Of a stretch of 64,000 nt of DNA, positions 53,092 through 64,000 are shown one piece after another (within the stretch, counting starts at the first letter, position 1; each line of letters begins with the position of its first letter). Below the pieces are notes generated by a model. The model did not search any database and was not told the DNA's origin. It saw only the letters and a list, made by a program, of their open reading frames with translations. This DNA comes from Echria macrotheca (Eukaryota > Ascomycota > Sordariomycetes > Sordariales > Schizotheciaceae), in contig MU839827.1 in assembly GCA_030411725.1 (NCBI GenBank), positions 620,001-684,000 of the forward strand, written 5' to 3'. The position numbers were made by a program, and so were the translations under genes.

Positions 53092-54759
53092 GGAGCCATT
53101 CCGGGGCGTGTGTTTACATTGCTTTTTTGTTGTCTCTCTTCCGGCTTCTGGACCGTCCTCCGCTTCCGCCTTCGCCCTCTGCTTCCCTGCACTTAACTAG
53201 GTCTAGGATTTGGTCTTGAACTTGAACATGGGGAGGGGGAGGGGGAGGAGGAGGAAGAGCCGTGCCGGTTGCCGGAATCACGGCGGTCGTTCTGTTCCTG
53301 CTGAGAATTGTCGTCCCTAGGAAAAAAGAGGTAAGCCGTCTAGATCTAGACGTCCATGTTACCTCACCACCAACCTGCTGAGCCCAGGGTTGTGGAGAAT
53401 GCAATGATACCCTACAAAATGTCACAATGCCATCGGCCAGGCCACCCAGCGGCATCGCATCGGGGGTGCAGTCAGTCACCAACGAACACGGTCCCAGATT
53501 TTTGAACAGTTTTCTCTCTCTCCAATTTATCCAGGTTTGCACCTGCTAAACTAAGGTTGGGACTAAAAAAAAGAAAAGATAGAGTTTTTCCTTTTCTCTC
53601 TCTTTTTCCCACCACCCTTTGGTTGTTTTAGAAAGAATTCTTCCGGGTAATTCGTTGCCTTTCCAGGGTTGCCCTTTTTATCCGCCCGTCTTTGTGTTTG
53701 TCCCAAAGGTGTCTGTGTGTGTGTCTCGTAGTGGCCACTGGTATCAAAATTTCCTTTCTCTCTCTCTCTTTCCTTGAGAACCCTGTATAAAAAAGCAAAA
53801 CCCGCCATGTATCATCAGCCTAAAAGCATGAGGCGGGCAAGAGATACAAAATGCAAAAAAAAAAAAAAAGAACTCCGGAAACACCCATTTGCCCCGGTAT
53901 TCCCCATCCCTCTCTGCCTTATCCGCGCCAGAGATAAAACGCCTAGAAAAGGAAGACAACAAATATGATACAGTGAAAATAGTGGACGAAGATAAGATGG
54001 GGAGGTAGATTGCGGTTGCGGTGAATAATGTCGGCCGGTCGTGGGATGCTGTCCAGAGCGTGGGCGGTGAGAGCGGTGCAAGGTGGGCAGCGGCAGCGGC
54101 AGCGGGGGTGAGCGGGGATGGCTGGCTGGCTGGATGGGGGGAGATTATGACATGGGCCCCGCCTATCGGCCCCCCGCTTCTGGCATCCCCCATTCCCGTC
54201 CTGGCTCACTACCGCAAACTCTTGGTTGCATATGCCCGCTGTTGTCCTTTGGGTTTTTGACGACGGACCAAAAACAGCGCTTTGCACGCCGCCCTATCCC
54301 AATGCTCCGGATCTGGGCAGAGAAAGCGGCCCCGCCCCCCCATCTGGGATCTGGTGCATCCGGCGGTTTCGTCGACTGGTCCAAATTGGGGTGAGAGAGA
54401 CTATCGTGGCGCCAGGCCAACGGGGCTGCAACGTCGTGGAGGTGTCAACCGGTTTTTCCCTCTTTTATCCATCTTTCAGCGTCGGTCATTAGAGTTTCGA
54501 TGCGGATCTAAAAAAAAGTGTCGTGTCGTCGTGGGGAGAAGAGGTGATGGAACCCCCACACCGAGCACTCGCAAGCCGTCCCCAGGGCACGTGGTTGGCG
54601 GTTGCGCGTGTCGCGGGTCGGTCCTGTCTCAGCCCATCCTCCCGCCGGCAGCCACGTTTTCGAGTGGAAATGCTCCGGCGAGGGCTCTGTAGGCTGAAGG
54701 TACGGGTCTTGGGTGCGGGCGTGGAGGGATGTCGTCGGCGTGGTATCGTTGTAAATCGT

Positions 54760-55274
54760 TTAGAAGGTGAAGGTCTGCTGCTTGTTGGAGCGCTTGATCA
54801 TGTTCTCCCACGGCGGGTACGTCTTGGGCTTGCACTCTCCTGCTCGGCACGTCAGCGCGTCAGTCCTGCCCGTTCGCTAATCTCGCAGCGAGTCAAAGGG
54901 GGCGGGTGTGATGCGGGTTGCCGGCCTCTCGGCAAACTGGGACGTCCAAAACACATCGACCAAAAGGCCGCGGAATGGGCTGTGGCGCCGTCGTGACTAG
55001 GGTATGGGTGGGCAGAGTGGGGGAGAGCAGCTCGACGAACGAGCTGGAGAGGAAGACGCCGATCACATACCGCAAAGCTCCTCTGCCCTGCATATCAATC
55101 TCCAGTCAGCGCCCAAGCTTCTTCACTGATGCGGAGAATGTCTGCGTACCGGTACTCAAAGTGTGTCACGTTGGGCTGGCATCGCTTGTGCGTGATGGTG
55201 TAGTCTTTGCACCATTTGGACGCGATCCAGCGGAAGTGGCCGCAAGAATACTCTCTCTGCGTGTAGTCACACAT
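54760..55274 (-). CDS. Small Cys-rich protein, 73 residues, three exons with a 17-nt micro-exon
   Basis: Minus-strand exons are 55150-55274, 55071-55087 and 54760-54839. Intron 1 (55088-55149) has donor GTACGC and branch/acceptor GCGCTGACTGG...TATGCAG; intron 2 (54840-55070) has donor GTATGT and acceptor GCCGAGCAG. Phases 2 and 1 join exactly. The protein starts MCDYTQREYSCGHFRWIASK, continues with a C-x(n)-HKRC segment, and across the micro-exon reads EELCGECKPKTYPPWENMIK, ending QQTFTF. Six Cys and two His suggest a zinc-binding fold; the C-G-H and C-x2-C layout occurs in short conserved fungal proteins of unknown function. No signal peptide, so probably intracellular. No long frame exists here, so a plain frame search misses it. 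A TATA-like CTATATAG sits 165 bp upstream. Confidence 0.75.
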
Positions 55275-58200
55275 GTTGGGCGTTTGGGTATCTGAGTGGA
55301 ATATACAGGACGGCGCCGAGACGAGGGACGGGGAGACGAGGAGCCTGCTGGAGCCAAGATGCTGAGGAACCTGGGTGGGCCTGAAAGCCTGACGTCTTGT
55401 CGGTCGTGTAGACGGCGTGTTGACTTTGTTGATGCCAGCTATATAGGGTGTGGGGGATCTGGTGCAAAGAGGAGTGGTGCAGAGGCGACGGGCTTGCTGT
55501 TGTATTTAAGCTGCCCTCGCGTGACAACAGCCCAAGTGTCCAGCAACGGCTCGTAGCTGTCACCCTCGTCTCTCCACTGCTCCAGGAACCCATGTTGGCT
55601 TCATGCATGGCCCTCGGAACGTCTTGGGGTCGAGAAATACCCAGGTGGGAGAGCTAACCACTCGAGTACTCGCGTACACACTAGTGCGGTACCTCACAGG
55701 CAGGACTCCCCTCCCAGAGCTCTCCCCATGTTCGTGCTCGATAGATTGCCTTGTACCGGCGAGTACACGAGGTACTCCGTCCCCCAGTCCCCGTGCGACG
55801 AACCAGGCCAGCAAATGATTGGTAAGGCGGGTGTGGGCGTCGTCGAGATTGATTGAAAGCCGGGCCGAAGGGGGGTGAGACAAGAACGACAGGGATTGTG
55901 GAAGCATTGGAAGGGAAGATGCGGTTCCAAGCTGGGACAGGGCCAGAACCCCCTCCGCCCCCCAGTCTCTGTTTCCTGTCGAGATGGAGAGTGTCAGGTC
56001 AGGACTGCCATGCACAGCATCGTCGCCTCCAGCAATGCCCAACCCACCCCACAGAGAGTTCTATGTACCTACTCTACCTACCCAGTCTACCGTGGTAATA
56101 GTGTAGCTAGAAGACCGCTGTCGTGCTGAACACCGTGGTCTGTGGACGGAGGCGCAATTCCCGGCCAGCAAAAGGCAAAACCAATGGGAGCTGGATTGCG
56201 CGAGAGCTGCTTGGGCGCTAGTTAAGTGCTTGCGGGGCTGCCCACCAGCAGTCGCTGGTCCAGCCAGCCAAACACAGGTGCTGCTGTGGGACAGCGGCTC
56301 GGGAGTTCCTTTTCTACCAAGTACAGCCAGTCGTCCTAACAGCCAGGCCGGTGTGTGGCCAATCCGGGCCGCCGTCTCGTCCACGATGATACTCTGCAGT
56401 CGACGAAACACAGGCGACGAGACCGATGATGGATCGGTGGCAGTCGCTGCCCATTTCCCGTTTTCCATTGGCCTGTGTCGCTTGCACGCTGCGAGAGGCG
56501 GGCGAAACGGTGCGTCTGAGAACAACGGACCCAAGTACCTGCTACCGACCAGCACAGTACAGTGCGGTCGCGTGGACTCCGCACCTACCCTTCCCTGCCT
56601 GCGATGCATTGGCCAGCCAGTGCTCTCTTTGCTTTGATTCACCTTGCATCTCAGAAGTCGTCCGGCCTACATCGCCTGATTCTGCTTGCTCTCCGCAAAT
56701 CGCCTCCCAGCGCGGCAGGGTTCGCGTCTACCAGCCCTCGGTTCACTGTCTGCTACACCTCACTATCGAGCAGTCAGCAAACACCCCAGCAGCCCAGCAG
56801 TTTGCAAGCCCAGATTCATTCTCCTGACAAGACTACTTGGCGACCACTCAGCACCAAATGCTCCGGCAGCGACCTTCAACACGTGAGTGGCATGATCCAC
56901 CTGCTAACACAGCCAGCCGTCTGGAGCGGTCCAGGACGCCGCACGTGGAACTCGGGCTGGTGTCGATGTTCCGCACCAGGGTTCCAGGAAGAGACTGGCC
57001 CCGAAGTGGCAATCGAGCCCACATGCTCGCGCGAGTCGGGACATGCGTCAAAAAGAACGACTCGACATTCCGGCAACCGGCAAGGTTACTACGCAGTGAC
57101 TAGCGCCTGGAATGTCGAGCCGGCGTTTCCAGCTTTCTTCTCGTCGACAATGGACCTGTTGAGGTAGCAGCCAAGCGCAGTCATAGTCGACTTCGGTCCC
57201 ATCGAGTGTCTGATGCCCCGGCGCTGGCCAAGGCCCGCACCGGTGTACCGCCCTTCGTCTGAGCAGCACCAGCACCGCTGCGTCTGAGGCCCGTCGTTCC
57301 TGGTCACCCAAAGCTTCGACGTGGATCCCCTGTGTTTCGAAATCGCGCGCTTCGGAGATGCGCGATCCAAGCGACCTTCCAGAAGCCTGCCGTTCGCGAA
57401 CAGACGAGGACAGTGGCCCCGAGCAAGCCGAGCGTCTCCATCACAACCCACTTGGCGCGGAAAGGAACCACATGGCGTGCGGATTCACTGTGGGATGCCG
57501 ACAGCTCCTCGGCAGCAGATCCAGCAGATTAAGACTGCCACGGGAAAACTTATCTACAACCACAAAAGCAAATCCCGTGTTCAAGCAAAGCCGATGGAGA
57601 TGACGAATCCACCAACTCGGCCACGACAGTGCCCGCAATAGTTTACAGCGCGAGATGCTCTCCACCGCCCCCTTCTGGCTGTGCTTAACCATAGCTACGA
57701 GAAAGAGGAGTCCACCAGCGTATGTACATGATCTCGCGTAGCCAAGGTGACGGGTGTGCCGCCAATCTTTGGAAGCTTCCACGGCTACCAAACGCCGAGC
57801 CGCCGACATGACCGTAGGGTTGCCAAGGTCCCGGCTAGTTTGTTACCTTCCCGTTCCTGACGCAACTTGACGGCTTACTCCCTGGAGTATTGAGCCTTCT
57901 GACTTCGCCTCATCTCGTCTACTAGGGAGTCTCAGGCGATACCAGCTGGCCTGCCTCTTCAAGTCCCGAGGATTTCGGCCTTCGCCGTCACCCTGGCATT
58001 TATTTCGTCTTGAAACTGGACCAAGACACCAAGACTCTCATAAGAGGCAGAGGCAGGTCACGGTATCGCAGATAGCAACCGCGCTGGAGCCGCGCCGGCG
58101 TATGCTCCGGATCTGGAGTCCATCTCGTCAGCTCGCACAGGCGCAGAAGATGCATAAAGCTTGTCTTGGTTTCACCAGGAGTTCAACGCCAAGGGCCACT

Positions 58201-61200
58201 GTCAAAGTCGTAGTCACTGCCACGGGGTGTCTGCCCCGGTAAGGAGAAGATGTTGACCGTCATCAGCTCGACACTCGTCGGCCGACAGGACGCGCTAACT
58301 ACGAGCCCTGCTATGTCGCCTTACCAAAATCAGTATGAGATGCATCAACCCCACAAGGATACCGGAAAGCCTGTCGCATTCCCTACACAGAAACGACAGG
58401 AAGCCTGAATCTCGTCTCCCGACAAATACAAGGTCGCGACTTGGACGAAGGCGATGCTCACTAGACTATCAGTCTCGCCACTTGGAACAAAACTGTGCAG
58501 TCCCTTCTCGGTGCCCAGCACCCGATCGAGTCTCTTTACGAGTCATGGCAGAAGCGGTTCGACTCGCAAAAGTCCCCGAGGATAGTCTTTAGCCCAGCGG
58601 GCTTCATCCAAGCAGAGGTCAGAGCACAGGGTGCGGAGGGGCCAATGGCGGCATCACGAATGGGCGCCACAATGGGGGCTGGCGTTTTCCCATGGCCGAG
58701 ACGAGCGCTCCCAGTGGCCTGGATGACCAATGAGATTGGGCCCGAACATTCTCGGGCACCGCGGGTCCGAGGGTCCCCTAACTGCTTCGTGAGACAACCT
58801 GGGGAGGTGGACCTTGCGACCGCATGTGCGCATCTCGCTATCACACATCCTCTTTGATGAGGAACGAGGACATGGCGGTTCGCCAGAGACGCCAGAGCCG
58901 GGAGTCTTGCACGCTCAACGAGGCCGATCGCGTCATTTACCAATGAAGGCCACTGTGGCCCTTGCCGGATGCGATCTGGTCTGCCAAGCACCTGATCGGT
59001 CAGATTAGATACGATGCGGTTAGGTCGTTGAAACACCGGCGGTGACGCTATACTAGTGTAGGCAAGCCGCATACGGACACTGCCTAACGTTGTCACCGGC
59101 CCTGGCCCATCAAAGAACCATCTGACAGATAACGCGTCCTGGCCGCTCGTCAAGCAGCGTATACAGCTTGGCGAGAGACCAAGCCGGGACCGGTTCCCGC
59201 AGAGAACGCGTTCGGCATTGATCACGGTTCAGTCTGGAAGTTCCGACACGAGGTTGAACGCGGCAAGATACCGGTACAGCTTCCCATGGGCTTGTGTGCT
59301 CCCAGACTCGTAGGACAAGGGAGCACCAGGCGGGCACGGCTGGGAATCCTCTCGCGACGAATCATCCAGCCCCGCGGCCGATGCTGGTCGTTTACCTTGT
59401 TGGGTCGCGCTGCGTGACAGGTCATCTTCCCGCGTCATCATTTCCCTAACCCTTGAAAAGGTGGGCAAGGGCTTCTGTCCCGGTGCGATGGTTTGGGTTT
59501 TGGTGGTGAACCAAGGCGCTGTGCCCCCGCCCCCCCAATCCGTCGTCAGCACCGAAGCCAGAGCACCGGGATCATCAGGGAATGCTAGAGAAGGAGTCAG
59601 GTTGCGAATGTGCGGTTGGAACCAACTGCCGGGATCGACGGCGCCAGGAACACACGCCGAGACACGCTACTGTCGGCGGCAACGAACAAGTGAACTTGGG
59701 CAACTCTGTTGGCGAACATCCTTCTTTTCGCGCCTCGTGGCCTGTCTGCCGCCCCAATCAGTCAGAGCGTGCGCGGGAGAGAGCGAATGGCCGGGGATCG
59801 ACAGCAAGTGTGTTTATCCCCTTTTGAGAGCTGCTCGCCGACAGATTGGATGGCATCTTATCGCCGCCCCTGTCGTTCGCAAGCACCACCCCTCGGAAGG
59901 ATCTATAGCCTTGTCCACGGCCAGGACGACGATGAAGATTACTGAGCATCTTGGCTTCTGACTGCGATCCACTGCGAAAGGAATGCTAGATCTGGAAATG
60001 CTGTCAGAGAGAGAGGATTCGATGCTGCCGCTAGTAAGTCCTACTCGGCTTGTCTACGGCTCGCTTGTCGGGAGGACAGCCGACCGTTCCAACGGCTTGT
60101 GGTGCTTGGCGCCGGCCGAGAGACGACTTCCTACCTTTGATTGTGACTCTGCGAGCGACTAGCTGGATGCAACTAGTTCTCGGGGGGTAGCATCGCTCCA
60201 TGCTCCAACTTTTCAAGAGGAATCGACGTTGGGGACAGTGTACATGTTTCCCGCGGTCATTCGATCCGCCCTGCCGGCCCACAAGGGAGGTTGGCGGCTT
60301 GTGTTTGAATTCTTGGCCAACAACACCATGGCGAAACCTCGGCATCAACATCCAACATCACGGGCGTCGCCGGTCAGCCACAACCAGGGGACCGCAACAC
60401 CTCTGCCGCCGCCGTCGGTGACTAAGCGACGCCTGACGGGACAAGCCGAGCGCCAGTGCCGACGACCGGTGGGATCCTTCCACGAGCCGCAATGAAGAAG
60501 GACGGCGATTGACAACCCACATCTGATTCTGCCCTGGAATTGGTGGCTCCCGATTCGCCCGTATACGGGTATCCGACCCAAAATCGCGGGTACAGCATAC
60601 CAGAACAACCGTGCCCGCGCGCCTCTCCGGCAGGCAACGACGCGGCTGCTGATGAGTCGCCGACGAGGCACGGCCTGGAGGGTTCAAAAAGGCGGGGTGG
60701 GAGCCCGGCTCACACCGGTCGACGGGCCCATCAGTCCTTCGCGGCGATTCGGAAATTTCACCCAAACTGCATCCCGCTGTGACTATTTTCGTCGACGTTC
60801 GAGTGTCGGCTGGACGTTGAGAAAGATGGGTGTAACTTTGCGCGCGCACTCACGTGGTTCGGCGGGTAAGTAGCTAAGAAGCCGAGCCGAGGCCCGGACG
60901 GGGTCTCGATGATCCTCCGGACGCAGACCGGATGGGCTGTTGATGGAGTCTTTCTGGCTACTAACCGCCGGCGGCCGTTGCAGACATAGCCTCGCCAAGT
61001 ATACCGCTCTTTCGGCCGTCGTATAGATCTTGGCACTCTGCAGGCACACTGCCGAGTTTGCGGAGGTATCCCATGCCGGCCATGCCTCGCCCCGGACATA
61101 AGGTACCATGCGATCGAGTCCCGGACACATCCAGGCGCAGCCAACGGACGGGAGGTAGCCGGTCTGAGCCGACAACCCCGGGCTCGCTCGATAGACGGCG

Positions 61201-64000
61201 AGGAACTTGGACGTAGCTGGGCCCTGTGCGCACTGATACCGGTGAGACAGCTGGGTTGTTGGTTCTCTTCGGGGGTCCTGCCTCAAGCTGGCGGATCCAG
61301 TGTTTGTTCGAGAAGGAGTGCCTGCCACGGGTTAAGCCAAGTCACGGCAGGCACTTATTAGCCATTCACCCTGCCTCGGGGTTAGGATATACCTGGCGTG
61401 GACATCCAATCTGGGAGCTCGTCAGGCCGGTACCACACCCGACGTGGCCCCGTTCACATGGAGCGGAGGAGCTTCCTGGAGCCGGCTGCGTATCGGCACG
61501 AGGTCCACAACGTCACCGGTACCTATGGGGTGTGTCTGTAGAATGAACGACACCAACTCATGATGTCTCGGTCCGGCTTCGGCCGAACCGCGATCACGAG
61601 AAACATACGGCGGTGAACAGCACCCGTGTGTGAGATGTAAGACGATGGTGGTGGTAGGAGTAAGGTACTGACTCAGCACCGTAATGCTCGGTGACAAGAT
61701 TACGACGATGCTTACGCCCTTGCCGATGGCCAAGACCGAATGCTGGAAAACAAGAAGAATGAAAGAATCCTTCGTGGTAATATGAGTATGCCTGCCGATG
61801 TGGGAAGAGGCGTCGGTTTCGATACTCTCAGGGCGTCGGATGGCGGGCAAACCGCTGACTCGCAAGAAAGTTCTCGAGCTGCTGACCTCGGTCTCGGCGG
61901 CCGGACGGCTTGGACTCCCATGGCTCGGGTGGCCGTGACCACGGGAGGGCTCGAAGAGAGCACGGGTTCGGTCGGTAATGGCACAGCTTGGACATGTCCT
62001 GGGCTGGACACCCCGGTGTGTCGAGGAGGGAGGGGCATTAGGACGAACTCTGTCGTCCAATCCCTCGTGGAACTCGGACGGGGTTCGTGCGGGGCAGCCA
62101 AGCCGGGCCCTTGCAAGCCCCTGAGCTTTTGTTTACATTGGGGGCCGCTCAGGGGAGATGCTCTCGCCATGGTCATGAGGGGGCCGGTGGTGTCTTGAAT
62201 ATTTGAGGGCGCAATATTGACACGCGTTGCAGACAACAGTAGAGAGTAGTACCCGCATATGGCCTGTATGTTGTGTGCTTGTCGTCGGTTTGCTCTCAAC
62301 TGAGACCCATAGCACTGGTACGTTGAGAACACTCCTCCAGGGATTTAAACAGGCAATGAGGGAGGGACAATGGGAAAAGCGGAACTCTCTGGAGTAACTC
62401 TAACAGATGGGCTTTCACCTACTCTCCTCATCCTCGTTGTTCCTCTTCAAGTTGCGGATCCAAGGCTTGGTTTAACTGTCGTACATAAGGGAGTATCTAA
62501 GGCGTGGAAGAAAGGACGTCCTTTTTTCCGCATGACACTAACTTATGTACCCGTCTTGCGACACTCGAATTCGTGACGGAACAAGACAACCAAAATTGGC
62601 GGTATGGAGAAGGGGTTAGCGATGGTGATGCATCCGTTGACGTGGTTCGAACGTCTGGGAGCAGAGATAGCACTCGCCCAAAAGAAGTTCACTTCTCTCC
62701 GTCACTGGAACTTCTAACCCATTTCCGGTCACCGGCTTGGGCGCCAATAATTCTGGGATTAAGAAAGAGGAGATCAAAATTCACCAGACGTACAGACATA
62801 TCGATCCCGCGAATGCTGCTCAGATGTCTTCGAGTCATGGGGGTGTCTATTGACTATGGCTGATACACTGTTCTGGATGCTGCTGCAAGGTGGTGGTGCT
62901 GTATACACAGTGTATTTCAGGTGAGTAACATAGCCGACTGATGCTGGGAGAGCATAGCTGTCAAGCTACATTACTTCCACTTATACGTCCTTGGCTCCTT
63001 ACCCACCCTGCGAGCGTGAGGCGTTGAGAACAGAGTTTACAAAGTCTCAAGGCACGACCAGTAGGTACGAGAAAGATGGGGAATTGACTCTTCCAGATAT
63101 ATAAGAGCGGAACCCTTTCCGTACCTGGCTTCTGAAAGAGTCACTCAGGCAGCTCAAGACGAATCTCCCACAAGAGTAGTAATCCAAGTACGGGGTAAGC
63201 TCGAGTCCTTGCAAGGTACCGTAGCAAATAAACCGTAGAAGAACCTTGTCCAAGTCGTGCATCTCCATCGTGAGACTCCTAAAAAAAAGCCAGCAAGTCA
63301 GGGTTCCTTGCTCCCGCTGGACACAGGGACTATGGTTGATAGTTGAGGACCGCCAGGCACAACTGGAAACTTTACACCAGACAGACAGACCATGTGATTC
63401 CCCTCGTCTCAGGTAGCCAACACACACCGTAATGTCCTTAACGCTTGGTTTAAATACCGTAGGTACTCTAAATCTTCGGAGAATCTTTCCCCGCCGGCTC
63501 GGTAAGATGATCAAACTAAACGCTAGGTCTAAGCCGGCGACTACCTTCCTGCTGCGAGGCGAGGCGAGGGTAAGGAGAGGATGATTCCGCCCCGTTCATG
63601 TTTATTACTGCGGTCATAGTCCATCTGGACCCTGTAATGAGAGGGAACAAAAACCAAACATCGGACATCATTATCACTCCGAGTCTGGCACGAGGCATTA
63701 TTGCCCAGCCGCACCAAGCAGATATGTTTTGTAATGTCTTGTGGAAACAAACTCTTTCCAAGGCTTTTCGGGGATACCAAGGGGGCGCATATCTTTGGAT
63801 ATATGCCTGACTATTATGTATTGACGGTTGTTGTTCCGTGGTATTCTTTGCCGAGAGGTCTAGATGTTAAACGAAAGGAGGCTGTGCTATTACCGATCCT
63901 GTGTTGTGTGACAGGCTTGGGTCACTGATCTCGGGCATTCTATAGGAGTTGCAGATGTCAGCCCTTCCCGCAGTTGTAGCTCAACATCTTCAACCATTGT
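55275..64000. other. 8.7-kb gene-poor region, no supported gene
   Basis: No intact domain-bearing frame on either strand. Candidates too weak to call are a two-exon model on + (56858-56882 joined to 56935-57167, 85 residues) after a pyrimidine/CA-rich leader, and a 52-codon frame at 58250-58408 with natural-looking composition. The last 1.6 kb is richer in A/T and may contain decayed repeat DNA, but I could not identify it. Confidence 0.45.
55439..55446 (-). promoter_or_regulatory. TATA-like element of the small Cys-rich gene
   Basis: CTATATAG, 165 bp upstream of the ATG at 55274, leaving room for a leader of about 130 nt. Function is inferred from position only. Confidence 0.4.

Larger units (their letters stand above)
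41626..54759. other. 13-kb gene-poor region, no supported gene
   Basis: Both strands contain only overlapping frames of 60-240 codons with unnatural composition and no family signature. Base composition is balanced, unlike heavily RIP-mutated DNA, and no transposon remnant is visible. Simple repeats (listed separately) and pyrimidine-rich leader-like segments (about 45340-45700, 52600-52730) occur. The latter precede weak short frames such as 45528-45728 (ATG, 66 codons, Pro-rich). The stretch may be a large regulatory region with non-coding transcripts, or may hide multi-exon small genes like the one at 54760. Confidence 0.5.

Noticed and set aside
61422..62060. Minus-strand frame with a hydrophobic segment after an intron-like end (TTCTTGTTTTCCAG)
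   Set aside because: The hydrophobic part is short, the rest is chance-like, and no donor or second exon could be matched.

Overview
The window is chromosomal DNA of a filamentous ascomycete (Pezizomycotina, most likely a Sordariomycete). The evidence is the type of genes (two HET-domain proteins, a NACHT NTPase remnant, a 2EXR-domain protein, a Zn2Cys6 regulator, a hydroxamate-siderophore acyltransferase, a mitochondrial calcium uniporter), short introns of about 50-80 nt with GTANGT donors and CTGAC/CTAAC branch sites, and balanced base composition. Genes are single transcription units on both strands, not operons. All starts given here are ATG codons, and multi-exon models were joined by eye from splice signals and reading-frame continuity.

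Layout. 0-6 kb: a partial nucleotidyltransferase-like gene, an intact HET-ankyrin gene and, directly upstream of it on the same strand, a broken NACHT gene. 6.6-10.4 kb: a tiny secreted protein and a tandem run of three small two-helix membrane proteins that look like diverged paralogues. 11-20 kb: an acidic single-pass membrane protein, a small heat-shock protein, an internally duplicated protein, a short-chain dehydrogenase, a proline-rich hypothetical and a large acidic 2EXR protein. 20.5-29 kb: a siderophore acyltransferase, the calcium uniporter, a divergent Zn2Cys6 regulator and a secreted M28 aminopeptidase. 30-39 kb: a second HET gene, a secreted M24 peptidase, a tRNA-like Pol III sequence, a 725-bp inverted-repeat transposable element beside a SET-domain methyltransferase, a class I methyltransferase and a chitin-deacetylase-type enzyme.

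From about 40 kb the character changes. A DUF6604-like pseudogene is followed by more than 22 kb almost without open reading frames. This stretch is not strongly AT-rich, so it does not look like a heavily RIP-mutated block. One convincing gene is hidden in it: a 73-residue Cys-rich protein at 54.8-55.3 kb in three exons, the middle one only 17 nt. It was found by reading through splice sites.

No single metabolic cluster is present. The recurring theme is self/non-self recognition machinery (two HET genes, a NACHT relic, a DUF6604 relic) among housekeeping and secreted-hydrolase genes. The least explained items are the tandem small membrane proteins, the micro-exon gene, the inverted-repeat element with its many internal TTGCTGAA motifs, and the gene-poor 22 kb.
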